A stretch of DNA of 32,503 nucleotides from an uncultured Bacteroidales bacterium (GTDB taxonomy: Bacteria > Bacteroidota > Bacteroidia > Bacteroidales > Paludibacteraceae), in contig CALDPN010000168.1 of the NCBI GenBank assembly GCA_937911235.1, positions 1-32,503 on the forward strand, written 5' to 3'. The position numbers and the translations under genes were made by a program. Under the pieces are notes generated by a model, which worked only from the letters and a program-made list of their open reading frames with translations, was not told where the DNA came from and ran no database searches. Shown here in pieces: positions 6,800 through 14,799 of this stretch. Numbering within the stretch: position 1 is the stretch's first letter; every line of letters begins with the position of its first letter.

Positions 6800-9196
6800 A
6801 TGATTTTTCCAGAGAAATTTGAGCAAAAAATAGAATTCGACAAGATTAAGACCCTAATTGCAGCAGAATGTCTGTGCGAAATGGGCAAAGAAGAGATTGC
6901 AGCACTTGCATTTTCTTCAGACCCTACTATTATCAAAACCTCAGCAGGACAAATTGCAGAATTTATGCGTCTTATGAATGAGACTTCTAATGAATTTCCG
7001 CTCGAGGGATACTACGATATTAGAACCTACATAAAACGAATTCAAACCGAGGGTGCATATATCACAGAGGCAGAACTTTTTGAACTTTATAGGTCTGCAC
7101 TTGCAGTGGGTGCTTTGGTAAGATACTTTAGAATGCTAGAAGCAAAGGAATTTCCACTACTTATTTCCTTTGGCAACAGAGTGGAAGCCTTCCCAGAGGT
7201 AACACAATACCTTTCTCGCATTTTGGACAAATATGGCAACATAAAAGACTCTGCATCAGCCACTTTAGCACAAATTCGCAGAGAAAAACAAGTGTTAAAT
7301 GCCTCTATTTCGAAGCTCATAAATAGTATTATCCGCACAGCTCAAAGTGAAGGCTACCTTGAGAAAGACTGCTCACCTGTGCTTCGCGACGGAAGATTGG
7401 TAATCCCTGTGGCACCTGCATTCAAACGCAAGCTTGGCGGTATAGTTCACGATGAATCTGCCACCGGCAAAACTGTTTTTGTGGAGCCAAGCGCTCTTGT
7501 AGAAGTAAACAATAAAATTCGTGAACTTGAGGCCGACGAACGCCGCGAGATAATACGAATCCTAATAGAAACAGCAAATTTCATTCGTCCATATAGCGAA
7601 GAACTGCTATACAGCAACAAGTTTCTTGCAGAAACCGACGCACTGCGCGCAAAATCTATTTTCTCTACTAAAATAGGCGCACGCCAAACCGAATGTGTAG
7701 AAAAGCCACACTTAGACTGGAAAAATGCCATCCACCCTTTGCTACTTCTTTCATTTAGAGAACATTACAAAGAAGACGACATTGTTCCACTAAATATCAC
7801 CCTACACGAAAACCAAAGAATTTTACTTATTTCTGGTCCCAATGCAGGAGGAAAATCTATATGCATCAAAACAGTGGGGCTACTACAATATATGTGGCAA
7901 TGCGGACTTCTTATTCCTATGCTAGAAGATAGTGTAGTGGGCATTTTCGACAATATCTTCATTGATATAGGCGACGAACAGTCACTAGAAAACGACCTAA
8001 GTACCTATAGTTCGCACTTGAACAACATGAAATTCTTCCTAAAAAATGGAAGCGACTCCACCCTACTTATCATTGACGAGTTTGGTAGCGGAACAGAACC
8101 ACTTATTGGCGGAGCCATTGCGGAAGCAGAACTAAATAGGTTCAATCAAAATGGATGTTTTGGTGTAATTAATACTCACTATACAAACCTAAAACACTTT
8201 GCAAACCACACAGAAGGCGTGGTGAATGGTGCTATGCTATATGATAGACACCTTATGAAACCACTCTTCCAACTTAGCATTGGCAACCCAGGTAGCTCAT
8301 TTGCTGTGGAAATAGCAAGAAAGATTGGTCTTCCAGAAGATGTTATCAACCACGCAGCAGAAATTGTGGGGAAAGAGCATCTAGACTACGATAAAAACCT
8401 ACAAGATATAGTTCGCGACAAGCGTTATTGGGAAAACAAACGCCAACAAGTAAGAATGAAGGAGAAAAAACTTGATAGCACAAGTAAACAACTTCAAGAC
8501 CGCCTTGAGCAGATAGAAAAAGAAAGAAAAGAGATAATACGCAAGGCAAAACAAGAGGCAAAAGACCTTATCCAAGACACCAACGCCACTATAGAAAACA
8601 CTATTAGACAGATAAAACAAGCCAAGGCTGACAAAGAAAAAACAAAAGCTATTAGACGTACTCTAGAGGAGAAGAAGTCTGAGCTTACAGATAAGCCAAA
8701 AGCAACAGAAAAACCTGTTATTCAGACCACCAACGAAGAAATTAAAGTGGGTGACCACGTGGCATATGGCGAACATATTGGCGAAGTTTTGAGTATTAGC
8801 GGCAAGAAAGCAGTGGTTGCGCTTGGTGGCATTTCTTCTACAATAAACCTAAATCTACTTAAAAAAGCTAGAAGAAAAGACATAAGAGCGCAGGAACAAA
8901 GAGCTGTTTCTACTATGTCTAGCATAGAAACATTAAGACAACGAAGTCTTAAATTTAAAACTCAACTTGATATTCGTGGTTTGCGCATAGACGAGGCTAT
9001 GCAAACTGTGATGTACTACATAGACGATGCCATGATGGTAGGTGTGGGCGAAGTGCGTATCCTGCACGGCACAGGCACCGGAGCTCTACGCCAAATGGTG
9101 CGCGAATACCTAAGCACCATTAGCGGCATTTCCTTCAAAGACGAGCACGTACAACTCGGCGGCGCCGGAATTACGGTGGTAACAATTAGGAGTTAG
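6800..9196 (+). CDS. mutS2: Endonuclease MutS2
   Basis: A 798-residue MutS2 homologue; family members act on branched recombination intermediates and, in some bacteria, on collided ribosomes. It has the core and clamp regions first, then an ATPase domain with Walker A SGPNAGGKS near residue 345 and Walker B LLIIDEFGSGTEP near 424. A long charged coiled coil follows (about 520-625), then a KOW-like segment (VGDHVAYGEHIGEVLSI) and a C-terminal Smr nuclease domain (about 718-798) with LDIRGLRIDEAM and LHGTGTGALR. Length is normal. The stop codon TAG is formed inside the first TTAGGAG unit of the array at 9186, so the last residues (IRS) are encoded by repeat DNA. Confidence 0.95.
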   Translation: MIFPEKFEQKIEFDKIKTLIAAECLCEMGKEEIAALAFSSDPTIIKTSAGQIAEFMRLMNETSNEFPLEGYYDIRTYIKRIQTEGAYITEAELFELYRSALAVGALVRYFRMLEAKEFPLLISFGNRVEAFPEVTQYLSRILDKYGNIKDSASATLAQIRREKQVLNASISKLINSIIRTAQSEGYLEKDCSPVLRDGRLVIPVAPAFKRKLGGIVHDESATGKTVFVEPSALVEVNNKIRELEADERREIIRILIETANFIRPYSEELLYSNKFLAETDALRAKSIFSTKIGARQTECVEKPHLDWKNAIHPLLLLSFREHYKEDDIVPLNITLHENQRILLISGPNAGGKSICIKTVGLLQYMWQCGLLIPMLEDSVVGIFDNIFIDIGDEQSLENDLSTYSSHLNNMKFFLKNGSDSTLLIIDEFGSGTEPLIGGAIAEAELNRFNQNGCFGVINTHYTNLKHFANHTEGVVNGAMLYDRHLMKPLFQLSIGNPGSSFAVEIARKIGLPEDVINHAAEIVGKEHLDYDKNLQDIVRDKRYWENKRQQVRMKEKKLDSTSKQLQDRLEQIEKERKEIIRKAKQEAKDLIQDTNATIENTIRQIKQAKADKEKTKAIRRTLEEKKSELTDKPKATEKPVIQTTNEEIKVGDHVAYGEHIGEVLSISGKKAVVALGGISSTINLNLLKKARRKDIRAQEQRAVSTMSSIETLRQRSLKFKTQLDIRGLRIDEAMQTVMYYIDDAMMVGVGEVRILHGTGTGALRQMVREYLSTISGISFKDEHVQLGGAGITVVTIRS

Positions 9197-9225
9197 GAGT
9201 TAGGAGTTAGGAGTTAGGAGTTAGG
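9186..9225 (+). repeat. TTAGGAG heptamer tandem array
   Basis: Five perfect copies of TTAGGAG (9186-9220) and a partial sixth TTAGG. It begins in the last codons of mutS2 and ends in the hairpin at 9221-9251. The same heptamer or its TTAGGAA variant occurs at 6604-6617 and 6701-6714, and as a single copy across the gmk stop codon (14235-14243). Confidence 0.9.
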
Positions 9226-9251
9226 TTTGTAGTTTTCAACTACAAACCTAA
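9221..9251. terminator. Perfect 14-bp hairpin between convergent mutS2 and the DUF2490 gene
   Basis: TTAGGTTTGTAGTT (9221-9234) is the exact reverse complement of 9238-9251, with a TTC loop. It lies between two convergent genes and overlaps the last codons of the minus-strand gene. It has no T-tract on either side, so the terminator role is inferred from position only. Confidence 0.5.
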
Positions 9252-9893
9252 ATTATATGCTACCCCAATTATATGATTCCCAGCCTTCTTTGTAACTTCG
9301 TGCTCAAACATATAGTAGAACTCAAGACCATTTACAGAGTCTATTTTCCACTCTAGACCTGCGCGATAGTTCATTTTAGAAAGCCAATTGTTTTTATTTA
9401 CATTTTGAAGTGGATTGTACATTTCCACAGACACATATGGTTTCAGATGCTTGTTCATAAAACTATAATTTAGTTTTAAGCGTGAGCGAAGTGTCCAATC
9501 TACATAATCGGTATATGTCATTTGAGGCATTTCACGCAAAGAGAGATTGAATCTACCGAAACTTACGTTTGGTTGCACAACAAATTTTACCCTATGTCTA
9601 AATTGAAAATGATCAACGCTTTTTTGAAGCACTTGAAACTCATAAACAGCACCCATTGAGAAGTTTTTATGAGCATTGTATGTGATTCCTAATCCAGAAT
9701 AAAGTCTATCAAATTTTGAAGAATTGTTTTTGAAACGTGCTTCTTCTGTCCAGTTTAAAGTGATTTCCTTTATTGGTTTATAGTTTAACGAAAGCGAAAA
9801 ACGGGTTCTAAAATCTTGCACAAATACATCTTGTGCAAATAGATTTGAAACTATTAAAAAAGAAGAAATAAGTAATAAAAGTCTGGTTTTCAT
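9240..9893 (-). CDS. DUF2490 domain-containing outer-membrane-type protein
   Basis: A 217-residue secreted protein. Residues 1-20 form a signal peptide (MKTRLLLLISSFLIVSNLFA, cleavage after FAQ or FA). The rest is a series of alternating amphipathic strands with many aromatic residues and ends in VAYNLGL, as expected for a small outer-membrane beta-barrel and as seen in DUF2490 proteins. Function is unknown. It is the last gene of the minus-strand run from DUF4783, 4 bp after the cytidylate-kinase-like gene. Confidence 0.8.
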   Translation of the reverse strand: MKTRLLLLISSFLIVSNLFAQDVFVQDFRTRFSLSLNYKPIKEITLNWTEEARFKNNSSKFDRLYSGLGITYNAHKNFSMGAVYEFQVLQKSVDHFQFRHRVKFVVQPNVSFGRFNLSLREMPQMTYTDYVDWTLRSRLKLNYSFMNKHLKPYVSVEMYNPLQNVNKNNWLSKMNYRAGLEWKIDSVNGLEFYYMFEHEVTKKAGNHIIGVAYNLGL

Positions 9894-9897
9894 TAGG

Positions 9898-10506
9898 TTA
9901 ACGAATGCTATTGTCTATTATTTGTGTAACTATTTGTTTGCAGTTTTCTAGTCCTATTTTTGAGGAATTTAAACAAATATCATAACTTCCTGCCACTCCC
10001 CATTTCTTTTCTGTGTAGAAATCATAGTATGCAGCACGGGTTTTGTCGGCTTTGTTTATAACTTCTTTAGCTTGTTGCTCAGAAATGCCCTCGTATTCTG
10101 CCACACGAGATACTCTGTCTTTAAAATCGGCTGTGATAAAGATAGAAATCACATCTTCTCTATCGCGCAGGATATAATCTGCACATCTGCCTACAAAGAT
10201 ACAATCACCTTCTGCAGCTATATTTTTAATCACTTTACTCTGCATGCAGAAAAGAGAGTTGCCAGAAAGCACAGAATCTCCACAACCACAGCTACTTCCG
10301 TATGAAAAACTATTGAGAATCATAGAAAAGAAACTATCTGTAGGTTTTTCATCTACTTTCTTGAAAAACTCGCCCGCTATGCCCGTTTCTTCAGAAACTC
10401 TGTTTATTAAATCTTTATCATAAAGTGGAATATTGTAGTGCTCAGACAGCATTTGAGCCAGTCTGCGACCTCCACTTCCGTATTGTCTGCCTATGGTTAT
10501 TATCAT
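9898..10506 (-). CDS. Cytidylate kinase-like family protein
   Basis: A 202-residue P-loop nucleotide kinase. The N-terminal ITIGRQYGSGGRRLAQMLSE carries the glycine-rich nucleotide-binding loop of the cytidylate kinase-like family, followed by IPLYDKDLINRVSEETG. The lid/basic region appears as CIFVGRCADYILRD and FKDRVSRVAEYEGIS. These proteins are usually separate from the essential Cmk and their substrate is not established. The start overlaps the MATE stop by 4 bases, so the two are translationally coupled. A cluster of cysteines (SSCGCGDS) near residue 73 is unusual for a kinase of this type. Confidence 0.85.
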   Translation of the reverse strand: MIITIGRQYGSGGRRLAQMLSEHYNIPLYDKDLINRVSEETGIAGEFFKKVDEKPTDSFFSMILNSFSYGSSCGCGDSVLSGNSLFCMQSKVIKNIAAEGDCIFVGRCADYILRDREDVISIFITADFKDRVSRVAEYEGISEQQAKEVINKADKTRAAYYDFYTEKKWGVAGSYDICLNSSKIGLENCKQIVTQIIDNSIR

Positions 10507-11858
10507 AATATAGAAGATATTTGTCCGCTTTTTATTTTACGTATTTCTAACAACACCATTACCAACGCCACTATTGCTGAGATGCCGTCTGCAATAGGCA
10601 TACTCCACCAAACTCCATCTGTACCAAATTGTGCTGGCAAGATTAGTAAGAATGGAATAAGGAACAACAATTGTCTGTTGGTAGAAAGGAACAGTGCCTT
10701 TTTTGCAAGTCCAACAGATTGGAAAAAGTTGTTTGAAACCATTTGGAAACCAATTAATGGGAAGAAAATGGTTACTGTTCTAATAGCGTGTTCAGATAGC
10801 ACTAAAAGTTGAGTATCTGTAGTAAATGGCTTGATTATAAGTTCTGGGAAGCATTGGCAAACTATCAATGCCAATGTAGTAAGACCTACAGCATAGATAA
10901 GGGTTAGGCTATATGCCTTAAGCACCCTGTCGTATTGTTTTGCCCCGTAGTTGTATCCTGTAATTGGTTGCATACCTTGGTTGAAGCCCATCACTATCAT
11001 TACAAAGAAGAATACAATACGGTTTAAAATACCGTATGCACCCACATACATATCGCCACCATGTCTTAAAAGGCTTGTATTGATAAGCATTACCACCACA
11101 CAACCCAAAGAGTTCATACAAAATGGTGCAAGCCCGATAGAGATAATCTGTCCTGCAATCTTTGGTCTAAATTTAAAGATGTCTTTTCTAAATGAAAGTG
11201 TATCTTTTTTGAATATAAAGTGGTGAGTAACAATAATAAGTGACAAGGTCTGAGCACAAACTGTACCCAATGCAGCACCTTTTATACCCATATCCATAAG
11301 AATAATGAATATGTAGTTGAAAAAGATGTTTGTAACCACTGCCACAATGGTAATATACATTGCTTTGGTTGGGAAACCAGCTGCACGCATCACACTATTT
11401 AGCCCTAAGTATAAATGGGTGACAAGATTTCCACATAGAAGCACTTGCATATACTCTCTAGCATAAACTATTGTGGCATCACTTGCACCGAAGAAGTATA
11501 AAATAGGGTCTAAAAAGATTAATGAAACTGCTGCAAACACCACCCCAATGAGCACGTTGAGCAACACCACATTGCCTAGTGCAAGTTCTGCTCCTCGTTT
11601 GTCTTGTTGGCCGAGTTTAACTGACACCACCGTGGTGGCACCAATACCTATCATAGCACCAAAAGCCGCAGCAAGGTTCATAAAAGGAAAGCACACAGAA
11701 AGCCCCGCAAGAGCAAGCGAGCCCACGCCCCTACCAATAAACATACTGTCTATGATATTGTATAGCGAACTAGCTGTCATAGCCACTATGGCAGGTAGCG
11801 AATAATGCAAAAGAAGGGAACCAATACTCTTGGTTCCCAGTTCTTGTGTTTTAGACAT
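10503..11858 (-). CDS. MATE family efflux transporter
   Basis: A 451-residue inner-membrane protein with about 12 hydrophobic segments arranged in two halves. The N-terminal half opens LGTKSIGSLLLHYSLPAIVAM and contains the family-typical NIIDSMFIGRGVG segment; the second half has NRIVFFFVMIVMGFNQGMQPITGYNYGAK, the conserved GxxxGxQPIxGYNYGA signature of NorM/MATE transporters. It should export cationic drugs or metabolites in exchange for sodium or protons. It lies 15 bp after nadC and overlaps the kinase-like gene. The substrate cannot be inferred. Confidence 0.93.
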   Translation of the reverse strand: MSKTQELGTKSIGSLLLHYSLPAIVAMTASSLYNIIDSMFIGRGVGSLALAGLSVCFPFMNLAAAFGAMIGIGATTVVSVKLGQQDKRGAELALGNVVLLNVLIGVVFAAVSLIFLDPILYFFGASDATIVYAREYMQVLLCGNLVTHLYLGLNSVMRAAGFPTKAMYITIVAVVTNIFFNYIFIILMDMGIKGAALGTVCAQTLSLIIVTHHFIFKKDTLSFRKDIFKFRPKIAGQIISIGLAPFCMNSLGCVVVMLINTSLLRHGGDMYVGAYGILNRIVFFFVMIVMGFNQGMQPITGYNYGAKQYDRVLKAYSLTLIYAVGLTTLALIVCQCFPELIIKPFTTDTQLLVLSEHAIRTVTIFFPLIGFQMVSNNFFQSVGLAKKALFLSTNRQLLFLIPFLLILPAQFGTDGVWWSMPIADGISAIVALVMVLLEIRKIKSGQISSIL

Positions 11859-11873
11859 ATCTAATATTAATTA

Positions 11874-12722
11874 TTAAACAGCTTTAAAACTCATATCAAG
11901 GCTCTTCACAGAGTGAGTAAGAGCACCTACAGATATAAAGTCAACACCACATTCTGCATAGTCACGAAGTGTGTCGAAGGTGATACCACCAGAAGATTCC
12001 ACTTCATAACGACCAGCAATAAGTTCTACTGCTTTTTTAGTGTTTTCTGTATTGAAGTTGTCAAGCATAATACGGTCCACACCACCAATTGCAAGCACTT
12101 GGTTTAATTCGTCGAAGTTGCGCACTTCAATTTCTATTTTTAGGTCTTTACCTTTTGCTTTGCAATAATCTTTTGCACGAGTAATAGCATTTTCAATGCC
12201 ACCAGCAAAGTCTACGTGGTTATCTTTAAGAAGAATCATATCAAACAGACCAATACGGTGATTTGTGCCACCACCAATTTTTACTGCTTGTTTTTCTAGA
12301 AGACGAAGACCTGGAGTAGTCTTACGAGTATCTAATACTTTAGTTTTAAGACCTTCTAAGCATTTTGCATATTTACGAGTAACTGTTGCCACGCCACTCA
12401 TACGTTGCATAATGTTTAGCATAAGACGTTCTGTTTGAAGTAGAGAAAGCACTTTGCCTTCCACATCAAATGCAATATCGCCAGGTTTTACCTCATCACC
12501 ATCATTTAGGTATTGAGTCATTTTAAGTTCTGGGTCAAATGCTGCAAAAATACGTTTTGCTACTTCCACACCTGCTAGCACGCCTGTTTCTTTAATAATA
12601 AGGCGAGATTTTCCCATTGCTGTTTCTGGGATACTAGAAAGTGAAGTATGGTCGCCATCACCTATGTCCTCAGCAAACCAATACTTAATTAAATCATCTA
12701 ATTGATCATTCAGTGACATCAT
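11874..12722 (-). CDS. nadC: Nicotinate-nucleotide diphosphorylase (carboxylating), quinolinate phosphoribosyltransferase
   Basis: A 282-residue enzyme converting quinolinate and PRPP to nicotinate mononucleotide, CO2 and pyrophosphate in de novo NAD synthesis. Characteristic segments: EDIGDGDHTS near residue 20, NIMQRMSGVAT near 104, LDTRKTTPGLRLLEKQAVKIGGGTNHRIGL near 130-158, DMILLKDNH, EIEVRN, IMLDNF and the C-terminal ESSGGI...FISVGALTHS. Length is typical. Two adjacent ATGs at 12722 and 12719 are possible starts; both overlap the end of the DUF4783 gene by 14-17 bases. Confidence 0.96.
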   Translation of the reverse strand: MMSLNDQLDDLIKYWFAEDIGDGDHTSLSSIPETAMGKSRLIIKETGVLAGVEVAKRIFAAFDPELKMTQYLNDGDEVKPGDIAFDVEGKVLSLLQTERLMLNIMQRMSGVATVTRKYAKCLEGLKTKVLDTRKTTPGLRLLEKQAVKIGGGTNHRIGLFDMILLKDNHVDFAGGIENAITRAKDYCKAKGKDLKIEIEVRNFDELNQVLAIGGVDRIMLDNFNTENTKKAVELIAGRYEVESSGGITFDTLRDYAECGVDFISVGALTHSVKSLDMSFKAV

Positions 12723-13104
12723 CTATTCTAAATTGTTGGATTAATTGTTTATTTGATACTGCTCTAAACAAGGCATATAGTCTGTAACTACGCCCTGATG
12801 ATTTTATTGTTATTATACAAAAACTTGAGTTTTCTCTTTTGCCATGATGCGACACCTTACATGCGCTTGAAGGATTGCTGCCCACAAAATCTGCTATTCT
12901 CTCCAGTGCATATTCTCTTGCACATACCACACTCTCACCCAAAATAGAAATCTCTACTTGTGAGTCGAAAAGCGTTTCTAAACCATCCACATTACCCGCA
13001 GTAATACTACTACAAATCTGCTTCACAGACTCCTCTGTGGCATTAGATAGCATAGGCACTGCTAAAAGCAGAAGGAATAATATGTGTTTGATATAAGGTC
13101 TCAT
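12706..13104 (-). CDS. DUF4783 domain-containing secreted protein
   Basis: A 132-residue protein when started at the ATG at 13102-13104 (MRPYIKHILFLLLLAVPMLSNA), which gives a clear signal peptide of about 22 residues. The frame could extend to a TTG at 13125, but that would put seven residues before the signal peptide. The mature domain, with VKQICSSITAGNVDGLETLF and a beta-rich C-terminal half, resembles DUF4783 and the general NTF2-like fold. Function unknown. Its stop overlaps the start of nadC, so the two are coupled. Confidence 0.8.
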   Translation of the reverse strand: MRPYIKHILFLLLLAVPMLSNATEESVKQICSSITAGNVDGLETLFDSQVEISILGESVVCAREYALERIADFVGSNPSSACKVSHHGKRENSSFCIITIKSSGRSYRLYALFRAVSNKQLIQQFRIDDVTE

Positions 13105-13141
13105 AGTACTTAAAAATAGCCGCAACTACTCAAGTTAATTG

Positions 13142-13149
13142 CAAATATA
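13142..13149 (-). promoter_or_regulatory. Bacteroidota -7 element for the DUF4783-nadC operon
   Basis: On the minus strand this reads TATATTTG (TAnnTTTG), 37 bp upstream of the chosen start at 13104. No convincing -33 TTTG at the right spacing. Confidence 0.45.
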
Positions 13150-13193
13150 AGTATTATTTATCAAACCATAACGTTCTTTATAGTTAAATTCGC

Positions 13194-13201
13194 TATATTT
13201 G
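13194..13201 (+). promoter_or_regulatory. Bacteroidota -7 element for rlmH
   Basis: TATATTTG (TAnnTTTG) ends 21 bp before the rlmH ATG at 13223, on the plus strand. Together with the minus-strand element at 13142-13149 it marks a divergent promoter region. The -33 region is weak. Confidence 0.5.
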
Positions 13202-13222
13202 TGTGGTTAAAGCATTAGAGTT

Positions 13223-13696
13223 ATGAAAATTACATTGCTAGTTGTAGGTAAAACAGTAGGAAAAAACCTTATAGAAATGATAGATGAGTATGTAAAACGT
13301 CTTCGCTTCTATACAGATTTTGAGATGGTAGTAATACCAGATTTGAAGAACAACAAAAATATGTCTTTCGACGTGCAAAAAGAAAAGGAAGGTGAAATGA
13401 TTCTTCGTAGCCTAAACGACTCTGACGAGGTTATCCTTATGGACGAGCACGGCAAGGAATATTCTTCTGTGGAGTTTGCCTCGCAAGTGGAAAAGAAAAT
13501 GGCCTCTGGACTTAAACGACTAGTTTTTGTAATTGGTGGACCTTACGGATTTTCTCCTGCCGTGTATGCTCGCGCTAACGGCAAAATCTCACTTTCTCGC
13601 ATGACATTCTCACACCAAATGGTGCGCCTTATCTTCACCGAACAACTCTACCGCGCCTTCACCATTTTGAAAAACGAACCATATCACCACGAGTAA
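13223..13696 (+). CDS. rlmH: 23S rRNA (pseudouridine-1915-N3)-methyltransferase RlmH
   Basis: A 157-residue SPOUT methyltransferase, the family's standard length. It methylates pseudouridine 1915 in helix 69 of 23S rRNA. Visible hallmarks are the opening MKITLLVVGKT, the EVILMDEHGKEYSS segment, the SAM-binding loop FVIGGPYGFSPAV near residue 101, ISLSRMTFSHQMVRLIFTEQLYRAF, and the C-terminal PYHHE. Its stop codon directly abuts the stop of the convergent nadD with no bases between. Confidence 0.97.
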   Translation: MKITLLVVGKTVGKNLIEMIDEYVKRLRFYTDFEMVVIPDLKNNKNMSFDVQKEKEGEMILRSLNDSDEVILMDEHGKEYSSVEFASQVEKKMASGLKRLVFVIGGPYGFSPAVYARANGKISLSRMTFSHQMVRLIFTEQLYRAFTILKNEPYHHE

Positions 13697-14233
13697 TCAC
13701 AACAAAAAATCTTCAATTTTGGCACCAGCGGCAATCTTTTCTCGGATTTGAGTGGAAGATATTGGGAATAATGGAGCTCCGTGTAAGATTTCCACGTTTG
13801 GCAAGGTGGTTTCTGTGGTTTCACTGCCTTCGCGAGGATAAACCATTACACCATATTCAGAAAGAATGCGTTCGTAGTCTTTCCACTTGTTAAAGGTAGG
13901 AAGATTGTCTCCACCTATAAGAATTTTAAAATTATAATTTGGATACTGTGCCTTTAGGGCATCAAGGGTAGTAATGGTATATGATGGCTTTGGAAGCGAC
14001 ATTTCTATATCACAGACTTTTATTTTTGGGTTGTTTTTCACAGCCCTGCGCGCCCATTCTAGGCGGTCGGCATCTGGATATAGAAATTTATCTTGCTTAA
14101 ACGGATTTTGAGGCGACACCACAAGCCATAGTTCTTCTATATCGATTCTGTTTTCTAGAACCCACTCTGCCAACCCCACATGACCCACATGAATGGGATT
14201 GAATGAGCCGAAATAAAGAAGAATGCTGCGCAT
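13697..14233 (-). CDS. nadD: Nicotinate-nucleotide adenylyltransferase
   Basis: A 178-residue nucleotidyltransferase that makes deamido-NAD from nicotinate mononucleotide and ATP. It shows the N-terminal LYFGSFNPIHVGHVGLAEW motif (GxFxPxHxGH), the LIGGDNLPTFNKW segment near residue 107 and the C-terminal ISSTQIREKI motif near residue 160. It lies 3 bp downstream of gmk in the yicC-gmk-nadD cluster, an arrangement familiar in Bacteroidota. nadC, the preceding pathway step, is encoded just across rlmH. Confidence 0.96.
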   Translation of the reverse strand: MRSILLYFGSFNPIHVGHVGLAEWVLENRIDIEELWLVVSPQNPFKQDKFLYPDADRLEWARRAVKNNPKIKVCDIEMSLPKPSYTITTLDALKAQYPNYNFKILIGGDNLPTFNKWKDYERILSEYGVMVYPREGSETTETTLPNVEILHGAPLFPISSTQIREKIAAGAKIEDFLL

Positions 14234-14236
14234 TAG

Positions 14237-14797
14237 TTAGGAGTTTAAAAACTTATTCACCACCTCTAGCGCTTCTGCTTTGGCTTTTTCTAGGTCGTCG
14301 TTTATAATTACTGCATCAAATTGAGGAGCGAAAGTCATTTCCGCTGCAGCTTTTGCTACACGTTGTTCCACTTCTTCCTCTGGCTCCTGACCACGAAGTG
14401 TTAAACGCTTGCGAAGTTCTTCCACAGATGGTGGCATAATAAAGATAAGAAGTGCCTCATCGCCATACATTTTCTTTATGTTTAGTCCGCCTTTCACATC
14501 CACGTCGAACATAGTTGCTTTGCCTTTTTCTGCAATACGGCTCACTTCGCTTTTTAGAGTACCATAAAAACGGTCTGGATACACCTCTTCGTACTCAATA
14601 AACTCGTCGTTGGCAACACGTTGCTTAAATTCTTCCGCACTTAGAAACCAATATTCCACACCATTTTGCTCTGCTCCACGCACAGGGCGAGAAGTAGCAG
14701 AAATAGAAAACTCTGCGTTAATTCCTTTTTCTAAAAGGTAATTGATAATGGTACTTTTACCAGAACCAGAAGGTGCTGAAAATACTACTAATTTCAT
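14237..14797 (-). CDS. gmk: Guanylate kinase
   Basis: A 186-residue enzyme phosphorylating GMP to GDP. The P-loop FSAPSGSGKSTIINYL is at residues 5-20; ISATSRPVRGAEQNGVEYWF, EYEEVYPDRFYGTLKSEV and FDVDVKGGLNIKK are the GMP-binding and lid segments. Length fits the family. It starts 2 bp after yicC ends and stops 3 bp before nadD. The last two codons and the stop (complement of TTAGGAG) are a single copy of the heptamer found tandemly elsewhere in the window. Confidence 0.97.
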   Translation of the reverse strand: MKLVVFSAPSGSGKSTIINYLLEKGINAEFSISATSRPVRGAEQNGVEYWFLSAEEFKQRVANDEFIEYEEVYPDRFYGTLKSEVSRIAEKGKATMFDVDVKGGLNIKKMYGDEALLIFIMPPSVEELRKRLTLRGQEPEEEVEQRVAKAAAEMTFAPQFDAVIINDDLEKAKAEALEVVNKFLNS

Positions 14798-14799
14798 AA

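Noticed and set aside
8346..8620. Two minus-strand frames of 71-73 codons opposite the mutS2 coiled coil
   Set aside because: Low-complexity shadows of the Lys/Glu-rich coding strand; their Leu/Phe-rich composition is the antisense of AAA/GAA codons.
9186..9225. Possible CRISPR-like array
   Set aside because: The unit is 7 bp with no spacers and no cas genes are nearby; it is a simple heptamer tandem repeat.
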